From Desulfobaccales bacterium (GTDB lineage Bacteria > Desulfobacterota > Desulfobaccia > Desulfobaccales > 0-14-0-80-60-11), in NCBI GenBank assembly GCA_041648175.1, contig JBAZPO010000013.1, positions 62,001-126,000 on the forward strand: a stretch of DNA of 64,000 nucleotides. Direction: 5' to 3'. The notes beneath the pieces are model-generated. The model saw only the letters and a program-made list of their open reading frames with translations, did no database searches and had not been told where the DNA came from. Each line of letters starts with the position of its first letter. The stretch's first letter is position 1. A program made the translations under genes and the position numbers. This document shows positions 37,255-46,280 of the stretch, piece after piece.

Positions 37255-38475
37255 ATGAAAATTCTTCATGTGATTGCCAATCTGGCTCCCCGTTACGGGG
37301 GCCCCTCCAAAGCCTGCTGGGAAATGGCCAGGGCCGTGGCCCGGTTGGGCCATGAGGTGAGCATTTACACCACCAACCAGGACGGGCCAAAAGAACTGGC
37401 GGTGCCCCTGGATAGCCCGGTGCACCGGGATGGCGTGGCAATCCACTATTTTCCCATTCAACCTCCGCGCTTTTGGGGCACTTCCCTCCCTCTGGCGCGG
37501 GCTTTGCGGCAGAAGATTCCGGCTGTCGACCTGGTGCACCTCCATTCCCTTTATCTCTTCCACAACCTGGTGGCAGGCTACTATTGCCGCCAATATGCGA
37601 TTCCCTATCTGATGCGTCCTCAGGGGACTCTGGACCCCTTTATTTACCGGCGGCACCGCTGGCGCAAACGCCTCATGGAAATTATGTTTGAGCACCGGAA
37701 TATCCGCCGGGCCGCTGCCCTCCATTTCACTACGGCGGAAGAGGCGGAACTGGCCTCCCCGTTCACGTTCCAAACCCCCGGCCTGGTGGTGCCCCTGGGA
37801 TTCGACAGCGCTGAACTTGCCCTGCTCCCGGAGCCGGGCCGGTTTAGAGTCCGACATCCCGAACTCGCCGATAAACGTATCATTCTCTTTTTCGGCCGGG
37901 TAAACTTTAAGAAAGGCCTGGATATTCTGGTCAAGGCCTTTGGCGCCGTCGCCCGTAAACGGCAGGACGTCCATCTGGTAATTGCCGGACCCGACAATGA
38001 GGGGTGGGGCGATAAGGTCCGTGCTTGGTTAAGTGAGGCAGGCCTTTTGGGCCGCACCACGTTCACCGGCATGCTCCTGGGGCCGGAGAAATTGGCGGTT
38101 TTGCGGGATGCCGACATGTTCGTCCTGCCATCCTATTCGGAAAATTTCGGCATCGCCGTAATTGAAGCCATGGCCGCGGGCTTGCCGGTGATCATTTCCG
38201 ATAAAGTCAATATTTGGCGGGAAGTGCAAGCCGGCGGGGCTGGCCGGGTGGTCCCCTGTGACGCTGGTCCCCTGGCCGAACAAATCCTCGAGTTGTTGGC
38301 CCAGCCGGAGTTAGCCCGGCAGATGGGGTTGAATGGCCGGACCCTGGTGCAGGAGCGCTTTCAATGGCCCCGCATTGCCCAAAACCTGGCGGCCGCCTAT
38401 GCCCAGATCATTGACCAGCATCGCCTAAAAACCTTGAGGCTTAAGATTCCCCTGGCCACGAACGGGAAGCCATGA
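37255..38475 (+). CDS. Glycosyltransferase family 4
   Basis: 406 residues. HVIANLAPRYGGPSKACWEM is the N-terminal loop. FFGRVNFKKGLDILVKAF, IAGPDNEGWGDKV, FTGMLLG and PSYSENFGIAVIEAMAAGLP (E-x7-E) follow in order. It is GC-rich, like the following genes, and overlaps the next gene by four bases. Confidence 0.88.
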   Translation: MKILHVIANLAPRYGGPSKACWEMARAVARLGHEVSIYTTNQDGPKELAVPLDSPVHRDGVAIHYFPIQPPRFWGTSLPLARALRQKIPAVDLVHLHSLYLFHNLVAGYYCRQYAIPYLMRPQGTLDPFIYRRHRWRKRLMEIMFEHRNIRRAAALHFTTAEEAELASPFTFQTPGLVVPLGFDSAELALLPEPGRFRVRHPELADKRIILFFGRVNFKKGLDILVKAFGAVARKRQDVHLVIAGPDNEGWGDKVRAWLSEAGLLGRTTFTGMLLGPEKLAVLRDADMFVLPSYSENFGIAVIEAMAAGLPVIISDKVNIWREVQAGGAGRVVPCDAGPLAEQILELLAQPELARQMGLNGRTLVQERFQWPRIAQNLAAAYAQIIDQHRLKTLRLKIPLATNGKP

Positions 38476-39350
38476 TCATCGACTCTTGCAAGACTCCCAT
38501 ATCAGTGTTGATTTGCACCAAGAACGAAGAGCGCAACCTGGGTGCGTGCCTGGACAGTGTCTCCTGGGCCGATGACTGCATAATCCTGGACTCCTGCAGC
38601 GATGATGACACCGTGACCATTGCCCGCAAGCGGGGTGTCAGCGTGGTGCAGCGAAAATTTGACAATTTCTCAGCCCATAAAAACTGGGCACTGGACCACC
38701 TTGATTTTAAGCATGACTGGATCTTGATCGTGGATGCCGATGAACGGGTAACCCCGGAGCTGGCCCGGGAGATTACCATAGTTGCAGGTTCACCCCAACA
38801 CCACGGCTATTACCTGGCCCGGCAAAACTGGTTTGCCGGTACCTGGATCCGTCACGGCGGCTGGTACCCCAACTGGAATATGCGTCTGTTGCGGCGCGGG
38901 CGGGGGCGCTATGAACCACGGCTGGTCCACGAACACATTCTCCTGGACGGACCTCCGGGTTATCTGAAGAACCCGCTCATCCATTATGATTACAAAGGGA
39001 TCGAGCGTTATTTTGACCGCCACAACGTTTACTCCAGTCTGGAGGCCGTGGAGGCCTACCGGACTTTGACCGCGCCGCACCAGCCCCAGGGATTACCTGC
39101 GTCCTTGCTGGCCAAGGGGCCGGAACGCCGGAGGTTCTTGAAAAATCTGGCTTATCGGTATTTGCCGGCCCGGGGTCTGATTAAATTTATCTGGATGTAC
39201 TTCATTAAGCTGGGCTTCTTGGATGGGCGCATGGGGTTTCGTTTCTGTCTGCTCCACACTTTCTACGAATACCAGATCAGTCTCAAGTTGGAGGAATTGC
39301 GGGACCCTAACTCTCCCATGTCCCAAAAATATAAGGATGTGTCAGCCTGA
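38472..39350 (+). CDS. WaaE/KdtX-like glycosyltransferase family 2
   Basis: 292 residues. ISVLICTKNEERNLGACLDS opens the GT-A domain and ILDSCSDDDT binds the nucleotide. VDADER is the DXD variant of the WaaE/KdtX group, and HGGWYPNWNMRLLRRG is a typical acceptor-side motif. WaaE adds beta-1,4-glucose to LPS heptose in enterics; here it may act on the repeat unit or core. It overlaps the upstream gene (ATGA). Confidence 0.85.
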   Translation: MIIDSCKTPISVLICTKNEERNLGACLDSVSWADDCIILDSCSDDDTVTIARKRGVSVVQRKFDNFSAHKNWALDHLDFKHDWILIVDADERVTPELAREITIVAGSPQHHGYYLARQNWFAGTWIRHGGWYPNWNMRLLRRGRGRYEPRLVHEHILLDGPPGYLKNPLIHYDYKGIERYFDRHNVYSSLEAVEAYRTLTAPHQPQGLPASLLAKGPERRRFLKNLAYRYLPARGLIKFIWMYFIKLGFLDGRMGFRFCLLHTFYEYQISLKLEELRDPNSPMSQKYKDVSA

Positions 39351-39385
39351 GACGGAACGAAGCTTCAGACACTTCCGAGGAGACC

Positions 39386-39946
39386 ATGAGCGCATCAAAG
39401 TCCTTCTTACGTCTTAACGACTATGACCCTTCGGGGTCTGACTATGGACGCCCCAAGTTTGTTGTATTCCTCTGGAACTGCTGCCAGGAGACTTTGTTTC
39501 GATTTTCTCCCGTGCCGTGCTACGGTTTTCGGCGCTGGTTACTCAAATTGTTCGGGTGTAAACTTGGCGAGGCGGTGAGAGTGCGTCCTCGGGCGCGGCT
39601 CCATTATCCCTGGCGCATCGAGATCGGCGATTATTCGGCCATCGGTGACGATGCCTGGCTTTATTCCATCGCGCCGATAAAAATCGGCGAGCATACAACC
39701 ATTTCGCAAAAAAGCTTTCTGTGCACAGCAACGCATGATTATCATAATCCACGTTTCAAGCTCAGGCACCAACCCATAACGGTGGGAAACGGCGTCTGGA
39801 TCGCCGCCGATGTGTTTGTGGCCCCCGGGGTTACCATAGGCGACAATGCGGTCATCGGTGCCCGTTCCAGCGTATTTCGTGATATGCCCCCGGGGATGGT
39901 GAGTTATGGGTACCCCTGTCGTCCCATAAAACCCAGGAGGCCATGA
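39386..39946 (+). CDS. wcaF: WcaF-like hexapeptide acetyltransferase
   Basis: 186 residues. After an N-terminal helical segment the repeats of a left-handed beta helix are visible: IEIGDYSAIGDDAWLYSI, IKIGEHTTISQKSFLCTA, HDY with the catalytic His region, VGNGVWIAADVFVAPGVTIG, DNAVIGARSSV. WcaF-type enzymes O-acetylate colanic-acid sugars from acetyl-CoA in the cytoplasm. AGGAG lies just before ATG 39386. WcaI and WcaJ homologues follow. Confidence 0.88.
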   Translation: MSASKSFLRLNDYDPSGSDYGRPKFVVFLWNCCQETLFRFSPVPCYGFRRWLLKLFGCKLGEAVRVRPRARLHYPWRIEIGDYSAIGDDAWLYSIAPIKIGEHTTISQKSFLCTATHDYHNPRFKLRHQPITVGNGVWIAADVFVAPGVTIGDNAVIGARSSVFRDMPPGMVSYGYPCRPIKPRRP

Positions 39947-40045
39947 CTCTTGTCCAAGATTCCGTGCAGGACAGGGGAGAAAATAGCCTGGGGCGGAGCA
40001 ACCGGCCGGAGTAACCAGGTGATGCGGTCACCCCGCAAAGGTTGA

Positions 40046-41311
40046 ATGATGGGGCTGCGCCTCCTGATTCACGGGATCAATTATGCCCCGGAGTTCGTGG
40101 GAATCGGACGTTATACCGGAGAGTTGGGCGCCTGGTTGCAGTCCCGGGGGCACGCGGTCACTGTCCTCACCGCGCCGCCCTATTATCCGTCCTGGCGGGT
40201 GCCGCCCGCATACCGTCACCCGGCCTGGCGACGGGAATGGCTGGACGGAGTGGAGGTGTTGCGGGCACCCTTGTATGCTCCCACCCGGGTGACCGGCAAA
40301 GGCCGGGTGCTCCATGAACTCTCCTTCGGGGCCAGTTGTCTGCCCTGGTGGCCTGCCCTATGGACCCGGCCTTGGGATGCGGTCCTGGCGGTCTGTCCCC
40401 TGCTCCAATCAGGGCTGGTTCCGGCGCTTCTGGCCCGGCGCCGGCAAGTTCCTTTTATCTTTCATGTCCAGGACTTGCAACTGGATGCGGCCCGGGAATT
40501 GGCCATTATCCGCCAGCCGCTCCTCCTCGCCTGCCTGGAGCGCCTGGAGCGCTTCCTCTTCACTCGCGCCCAAGCGGTGACCACCATCTCCGGGGCCATG
40601 GCAGCCAGAATTATTGATAAGGGGGCGCCACCGGAACGCGTGCATCTCCTGCCCAACTGGGCCGACCTGGAGGACATCAAACCGGGAAACCGCAAAAATA
40701 CCTTGAGACAGGAATTGGGGTTTAAGGACGAGGTTATAGTCCTCTACGCCGGGAACATGGGAGAGAAACAGGGGCTGGAAGTTATCCTGGAGGCAGCCAG
40801 CCTGACCCGCCATAACTCCGGCCTCCGGTATATTTTGGCAGGGGAGGGGGCTGCCCGGAAACGTCTGATGGAGCAAGCCCGGAAATTATCACTTGATCAG
40901 GTGCGTTTCTTGCCTTTACAATCGCAGGAGCGGTTTCCTCTTCTGTTGGCCGCAGCCAACATCCATTTGGTGGTTCAGAAGCATAAGGCTTCGGACCTGG
41001 TAATGCCCTCTAAACTGGGCAACATTTTGGCCGCAGGTCGACCGTTTATTGCCACGGCCCTGTCGGATACTGAACTTGGCCGGGTTACCCTGGAATCCCA
41101 GGCCGGTCTTCTGGTTCCTCCCGAAGCTGCCGGCCCCTTGGCCCAGGCCATCGTGGCCCTGGCCGGGGATAGGGATATCAGGAGAAAAATGGGGATTAAA
41201 GCTCGTAATTATGCCGAAGACCGGCTGGGTCGTGATAAAATTATGGCAGCCTGGGAAGATTTGCTTTATGGTCTGGTGCACCAGGCAAAGAATAAGGCTT
41301 GTGCAGATTAG
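40046..41311 (+). CDS. wcaI: WcaI-like glycosyltransferase family 4
   Basis: 421 residues. LIHGINYAPEFVGIGRYTGE and VLTAPPYYPSW are diagnostic of the WcaI group. FHVQDLQLDAA, TTISGAMAARI, YAGNMGEKQGLEVILEAA and MPSKLGNILAAGRPF are the later conserved blocks. ATG 40049 is equally possible. In colanic acid synthesis WcaI adds an early sugar to the WcaJ product, and the WcaJ homologue is the next gene here. Confidence 0.87.
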   Translation: MMGLRLLIHGINYAPEFVGIGRYTGELGAWLQSRGHAVTVLTAPPYYPSWRVPPAYRHPAWRREWLDGVEVLRAPLYAPTRVTGKGRVLHELSFGASCLPWWPALWTRPWDAVLAVCPLLQSGLVPALLARRRQVPFIFHVQDLQLDAARELAIIRQPLLLACLERLERFLFTRAQAVTTISGAMAARIIDKGAPPERVHLLPNWADLEDIKPGNRKNTLRQELGFKDEVIVLYAGNMGEKQGLEVILEAASLTRHNSGLRYILAGEGAARKRLMEQARKLSLDQVRFLPLQSQERFPLLLAAANIHLVVQKHKASDLVMPSKLGNILAAGRPFIATALSDTELGRVTLESQAGLLVPPEAAGPLAQAIVALAGDRDIRRKMGIKARNYAEDRLGRDKIMAAWEDLLYGLVHQAKNKACAD

Positions 41312-41378
41312 ACGCTGATGAGATAAGGTAAGGGCGGAAGGTTATCGCCTAAGATGCGGTCAGCCAGGAGAGTCACGA

Positions 41379-42785
41379 GTGTTGGAGGGGCGAGGCATTT
41401 TCAACGAATACCGCTGGATCATCTCCCGGGTGCAGTGGCTCCTGGACGGCATCGTGGTGGTATTGCTGTTGTTCCTCGTCTGCTGGGCCTATGGGGAAAC
41501 CTTTCGGTTGAGATGGCAAGCGGTTAGCCTGATCACCTTTTTCTTAACCATCATGGTCTTCCGGGCCGCCCAGCTCTATCAACCCTGGCGCGGCGCTAAT
41601 TTAATGCGCCTGGTGAGCCGGGTGTTTCTGGCTTGGATTGTGATCGCCGCCATCCTCTTGACCCTGGGCTTTCTCACCAAAACTTCTGAACACTTCTCCC
41701 GGAAAGTTCTCCTCACCTGGATACCTCTGGTTCCTTTGGCCCTGGTGGTGCTGCGTCTAAAAGTATATTGGGGCTTGCGGTGGCTTCGGCAGCAAGGCCG
41801 CAACAGCCGCACTGTGGTCATAGCCGGCGCTGGTGACTTGGGGCGGCGTCTGGCGAAAAATGTGGTGGACACGCCTTGGCTGGGGATGCGCCTCCTGGGG
41901 TTTTTCGATGATCGGGTTACGGAGACAATCCACCTGGATCACCACGATTATCCGATGTTGGGCAACCTGGACGACATGATCGGGTTTGTCAAACAGCAAG
42001 AGATCGTCATGGTCTACCTGGCACTACCCTTGCGGGCCGAAGACCGCCTCCGGGAAGTGGTGGAGGCCCTTCAGGACACTACCGCCTCGGTCTATTATGT
42101 ACCGGATGTCTTCATTTTCTCCCTGTTATCGGCCAGCTTCACCGATCTACGCGGCATACCGCTCGTTGCCCTGTGGGAAACTCCATTTTTCGGGGTCAAC
42201 GGCTGGGTCAAGCGCGCTGAAGACCTGGTGCTTGCCAGCCTGATCCTCATCCTGGTGTCGCCCCTCCTCCTCTTCATCGCCTTGGGGGTAAAGTTGTCGT
42301 CGCCTGGTCCCATAATCTTCAAGCAGCGGCGCTACGGCCTGGATGGCCATGAGATCATAGTCTATAAATTCCGCACCATGAAAGTATGTGAAGATGGCCC
42401 GGAAATTTGCCAGGCGACCTCGCACGACCACCGGGTGACACCCTTCGGCAAGTTTTTACGCCGCACCAGCTTGGATGAACTGCCCCAGTTTTTCAATGTC
42501 GTTAAGGGCACCATGTCTATCGTGGGCCCCAGGCCTCATGCAGTGGCACATAACGAATATTATCGGCGTCTCATTCCGGGGTACATGTTACGGCATAAGG
42601 TCCGACCCGGCCTCACCGGCTGGGCCCAAATCAACGGCTGGCGGGGCGAAACGGAAACCCTGGAAAAGATGGAAAAGCGGGTGGAATACGACCTGGATTA
42701 TCTGCGCCGCTGGTCTCTCTGGTTCGATTTGAAGATTATCCTCCTCACCATCTTTCGAGGCTTTAAAGACAGTCACGCCTATTGA
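41379..42785 (+). CDS. wcaJ: WcaJ-like undecaprenyl-phosphate glucose phosphotransferase
   Basis: 468 residues from GTG 41379, with GGAG 8 bases upstream. There are four N-terminal membrane segments, IAGAGDLGRRL near residue 148 (Rossmann-like domain), a hydrophobic segment near 285-305, and the catalytic domain with KFRTM at about 330. LRRTSLDELPQFFNVVKG, IVGPRP and GLTGWAQINGWRGET complete the signature, and the last two favour the WcaJ (glucose-1-phosphate) type. It closes the operon. It is the second initiating enzyme in the same operon. Confidence 0.9.
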   Translation: MLEGRGIFNEYRWIISRVQWLLDGIVVVLLLFLVCWAYGETFRLRWQAVSLITFFLTIMVFRAAQLYQPWRGANLMRLVSRVFLAWIVIAAILLTLGFLTKTSEHFSRKVLLTWIPLVPLALVVLRLKVYWGLRWLRQQGRNSRTVVIAGAGDLGRRLAKNVVDTPWLGMRLLGFFDDRVTETIHLDHHDYPMLGNLDDMIGFVKQQEIVMVYLALPLRAEDRLREVVEALQDTTASVYYVPDVFIFSLLSASFTDLRGIPLVALWETPFFGVNGWVKRAEDLVLASLILILVSPLLLFIALGVKLSSPGPIIFKQRRYGLDGHEIIVYKFRTMKVCEDGPEICQATSHDHRVTPFGKFLRRTSLDELPQFFNVVKGTMSIVGPRPHAVAHNEYYRRLIPGYMLRHKVRPGLTGWAQINGWRGETETLEKMEKRVEYDLDYLRRWSLWFDLKIILLTIFRGFKDSHAY

Positions 42786-42937
42786 GCTTCAATCTCACTC
42801 GCGTAAGGACCTCACCCCGGCCAGGCTACTCCCCTCACTATCAAAAAATTAGTGAACCTCCAGGTGGCGTGGAAGCCAACTAATCCAGTGTATTGGCAAT
42901 CGCTGGAGAAAGGCCCCTGCACCGGGCTTCTGACCGA

Positions 42938-44509
42938 CTAGGTCCGTCTGCTCCATTTTAAGAGAATCGTTTTCCTCAGGTCGAAGAGGTTTTCACCTAA
43001 GGCGCAGACCATGATGTATGACACCATTCGACTGGGGTTCTGCCGGTAAATTCCCTGGAGCTGTCTCCAGAACTGCCATCGGTAAGCCGGCCAAATCCCT
43101 TGACGCCAGATGAGCTTTATCAGGGTAAATAATTTTGTTATCGTTACCCTGAGGGCGACAGGGGGACTTTGAGACGACTGGGTTTTAAAGATCGTCTTCG
43201 GTTGGCCTTGAGATGCCAGGACTCGCCGGGTTGGCCGCATGTTGAGGAAGTAACGGTAAGTGCGCGCGAGGTAAGCGGTAGGTTCATACAAGCGATCAAT
43301 ACCCCGGACGAATTCTGCCAGGATCTCTTCTCGAGGGCGGGTGGGCAGGTAGTTGAACCCCATACCACAGGTATCACCGCTGGTCTGGCCGTGGAGCAAT
43401 CGGCCTTCTTTTTCCAGACGCTCCCACAACCTGGTGTGGGGGAGCGGTTCCAGGATATTTAACATCACTAAGGGGATGGCATATTCCTCCACAAACCGGG
43501 TGATGCGATCTATAGTGCCGCTCTGTTCCCCATCAAAACCAATGATGAAGCTGCCGACCAGGTTGAGCCCATTGGCGTTGATCGTGGCCAGGGACTCCCC
43601 CAGGGGATTGCGCAAATTTTGATATTTCCCGGCCGCGCGCAAAATGTCCGGTTCCGGGGTCTCCACCCCTAAAAAGACGAAAGCGAAGTTGGCCGCAGTC
43701 AAAAGGTCGATCATCTCTTGGTCCTGTCCAAGATTCACCGAAGTTTGGGTCCAGAAACCAAAAGGCTCCCCGTGTTCCTGCATCCAGGGAATCAGTCGTT
43801 TCAAGATAGCCCGGGCATGATCCTTGTTGCCGATAAAATTATCATCACTAAAAAAGACTTGTCTGCGCCAACCCAGGCGGTAGAGGGTTTCCAGTTCGGC
43901 AATGACTTGGTCGGGATCTTTATAACGGGGGATGCGGCCGTAAAGGCTGACGATGTCGCAGAATTCGCAATCAAAGGGGCAGCCCCGGCAGGTTTGGATT
44001 CCCAATATGGCATAGTCGTCAAACCTGATCAGGTCAAAGCGGGGTATTGGGGAACTGGTCATCTCCGGCCTTTGTGCCGCTTCGATCACTACTCCAGGGG
44101 TCCCTTGCTCCAGGGCTGCCAACAGGCTATGAATGAGGTTTTCCGCTTCCCCCCGGACCAGAAAATCTGCTCCCGCGTCCAGCACCTCTTGGGAGAGGGA
44201 GGTAGCATAGGGACCTCCCACCACCACAGTTTTGCCCCGGTCTTTGGCCTCCCGTACCAGGCTGAGAATACCCTCGCCCTGAATTATCATGCCGCTAATC
44301 ATCACCAGGTCGGCCCATTGCCAGTCATCAGCCGTTAAGGTGCGAACGTTTAAGTCCGCCAAACGGAAATTCCAGGTCTCCGGCAACAGAGCCGCCACGG
44401 TCAAGAGCCCCAGGGGCGGCAACAAGGTCTCGTGGCTGCCAAGCTTACAGGTTTCGGCCATGGACCAGAAAGAAGGCAAAAACGTGGGTTGGATAAGAAG
44501 AACCTTCAT
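42938..44509 (-). CDS. B12-binding radical SAM protein with DUF4070-like C-terminus
   Basis: 523 residues. The N-terminal ~140 residues form a cobalamin-binding-like domain (LLPPLGLLTVAALLPE, VVVGGPYATSL). Cys177, Cys181 and Cys184 (CRGCPFDCEFCD) bind the 4Fe-4S cluster. FVFLGVETP, VGSFIIGFDGE and the C-terminal MGFNYLPTRPREEIL resemble the DUF4070 family that includes HpnP-like hopanoid methylases. It may add a methyl group to a lipid or sugar. It is last in a tight operon, 19 bases after the GT-C gene. AGGA precedes ATG 44509. Confidence 0.85.
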   Translation of the reverse strand: MKVLLIQPTFLPSFWSMAETCKLGSHETLLPPLGLLTVAALLPETWNFRLADLNVRTLTADDWQWADLVMISGMIIQGEGILSLVREAKDRGKTVVVGGPYATSLSQEVLDAGADFLVRGEAENLIHSLLAALEQGTPGVVIEAAQRPEMTSSPIPRFDLIRFDDYAILGIQTCRGCPFDCEFCDIVSLYGRIPRYKDPDQVIAELETLYRLGWRRQVFFSDDNFIGNKDHARAILKRLIPWMQEHGEPFGFWTQTSVNLGQDQEMIDLLTAANFAFVFLGVETPEPDILRAAGKYQNLRNPLGESLATINANGLNLVGSFIIGFDGEQSGTIDRITRFVEEYAIPLVMLNILEPLPHTRLWERLEKEGRLLHGQTSGDTCGMGFNYLPTRPREEILAEFVRGIDRLYEPTAYLARTYRYFLNMRPTRRVLASQGQPKTIFKTQSSQSPPVALRVTITKLFTLIKLIWRQGIWPAYRWQFWRQLQGIYRQNPSRMVSYIMVCALGENLFDLRKTILLKWSRRT

Positions 44510-44528
44510 ATTTTCCTGTTTTCACGAA

Positions 44529-46280
44529 TTAGTTTTGCGTGTGGGAGTTATGGTTTTGGGTCAACCAATGGCGCATATCAATAACGCGGATATGCTGATC
44601 TACGGGAAAGCTAATGAATTTGGGGTCGGAAAGCAAGGCAAAATTGTGGCGATCGGCCGTTAGCTGCTGGATTTGCTCATCAAACGGGGCAAAAAAGGGA
44701 ACCCGATCCTGCTCTGCCAGACCCCGGGAGGTTCCCGGGACATAAGGTCTGTCATAAGGAAAGAGAAAGTCGCCGCCCTTCAAGAAGGCTGGGGAAAAAT
44801 GACGATCATCGACGATAAGAAAAGCAATGCCGTACTTCCGGCAAAAGTCCACCACCACCTGGGGATCGGCGGCATAATAGGCCTGAAAGAAATCATGCAG
44901 GCGAGGGTTGAGCCTGGCCCAGTAACCCCGGCTCCAGGGGTGGGCCAGTTCATAGGTGGCAAAGGCCCGGCGCCGGGCAAAGGTGGGAATGGTGTCCATC
45001 AGATTGGGATGGCCCGCAATGAGGGCATCCTTGGGGGTGGAGGCCATGGCGTCATAAAGGGCGCGGTAGGCCGAGTAATCTTTGAGCCCGACCCCTTCCA
45101 GGCGCCAGGCGCCCAGGCTGGCGGCCGCCACCAAGGCCAGAACTGCCAGATAGCGGGGCCAGCGCTCCACCTGGAGCGCCGCTTGTAGCCCCAAGGCCAA
45201 GAACAGGCAATAAAAAAGGTTCAAAGTATATATGAGGTAACGGTCGGGGAGGAATAACTGTAGCAGGAAGAGCCGAGCCAGGAAATAAAGGACCAGGGAG
45301 GCAAGGCACAGATACCAGGCGGGTTTGAGGCGTTGCCACAAGGAGCGCCAATCCCGCCGCCCCGCTCCTACCACCGTCAGGGCCAACAGTGCCACACAGA
45401 CTAGGCCGCCAGCCACCGGGCCCCATTCCCGGAATGGCGGAATGAATTCCCAGGGACTGACGAGTTCCCATAGGAGCGAGGGTTCTGGCAAGATGCGGTA
45501 ACGTCCATGCGCGTAAAACTCGGGGTGGTGGACCATCTCCCGGGCCCATACAAGAGGGCCGTAACCGTCGGTGCCGAACTGAAGATTCATGGCGAAAACT
45601 AGTGCAGCTCCCAGGCCCAGGATCACAAAGTGGGCTGCTGAAGCCGGGAAAGGCGGGGGACTGTCTTTGCCAAAACGCGCCAGGAGACAGGCCAGCAGCA
45701 CCGCCGGCGCTGAGACCATGAATATGTAAGGGATGAAAAGGGCCTGAAGCATGAGTGCCGTGCCCATAACTCCGGGTTGCTCCTCCTGCCAGCCCAGCCA
45801 GAATAGGGCCAGGAGCGGTGCAGCGAAGGCGCGAGCCAAGCCTCCCGCCAGGTTGTCCAGGAAGAAGGGCATCAGCCAGTAGACGGCCACCATCATCCAA
45901 CCCAGGCGGCGTCCCGCCAGGCCAGTCCCGATCTTAAAGAGACAAACGGCCAGGCAGATGAACAGTATTCCCGGGAGAATTTTGGCAAAGTAAAGCGGTG
46001 GCACCCCCCAGGAGGCCACCCAATAGAGGCCCTTTACTCCCCAGGGGACGTATTGCCGGGCATAGCCGGTGAGGAAGTCGCTCACAAATAGGGCCGGGTC
46101 CTGCCACTGCTGCATCCAATAGATTTGCTGGCGAACATCATCATTGATAATGTAAGGATTGGTTAGAGCGGGGAAGTGCGCCAGAATAAAGATGACCCCG
46201 GACATCAGGGCCACTGCCAGTTCGGGCCATGGGGCCGTGGTCCGCCCGGCCTGGTGATCTGAAGCTTCAGATGGGTTTTT
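44529..46280 (-). CDS. GT-C type multi-spanning membrane protein
   Basis: About 583 residues if it starts at TTG 46280; the reading frame runs further upstream into the previous gene, and ATG 46205 is another option. There are about 11 hydrophobic segments. IINDDVRQQIYW in the first extracytoplasmic loop has paired Asp residues like GT-C enzymes. A soluble C-terminal domain of about 150 residues follows. It would glycosylate a substrate on the periplasmic face using a polyprenyl-linked sugar. Its place next to the ceramide-synthase-like gene suggests a lipid acceptor (inference). Confidence 0.6.
   Translation of the reverse strand, partial: KNPSEASDHQAGRTTAPWPELAVALMSGVIFILAHFPALTNPYIINDDVRQQIYWMQQWQDPALFVSDFLTGYARQYVPWGVKGLYWVASWGVPPLYFAKILPGILFICLAVCLFKIGTGLAGRRLGWMMVAVYWLMPFFLDNLAGGLARAFAAPLLALFWLGWQEEQPGVMGTALMLQALFIPYIFMVSAPAVLLACLLARFGKDSPPPFPASAAHFVILGLGAALVFAMNLQFGTDGYGPLVWAREMVHHPEFYAHGRYRILPEPSLLWELVSPWEFIPPFREWGPVAGGLVCVALLALTVVGAGRRDWRSLWQRLKPAWYLCLASLVLYFLARLFLLQLFLPDRYLIYTLNLFYCLFLALGLQAALQVERWPRYLAVLALVAAASLGAWRLEGVGLKDYSAYRALYDAMASTPKDALIAGHPNLMDTIPTFARRRAFATYELAHPWSRGYWARLNPRLHDFFQAYYAADPQVVVDFCRKYGIAFLIVDDRHFSPAFLKGGDFLFPYDRPYVPGTSRGLAEQDRVPFFAPFDEQIQQLTADRHNFALLSDPKFISFPVDQHIRVIDMRHWLTQNHNSHTQN

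Noticed and set aside
45052..45900. 282-residue minus-strand frame within the GT-C gene
   Set aside because: Same-strand shadow; the GT-C frame has coherent membrane helices and this one does not.
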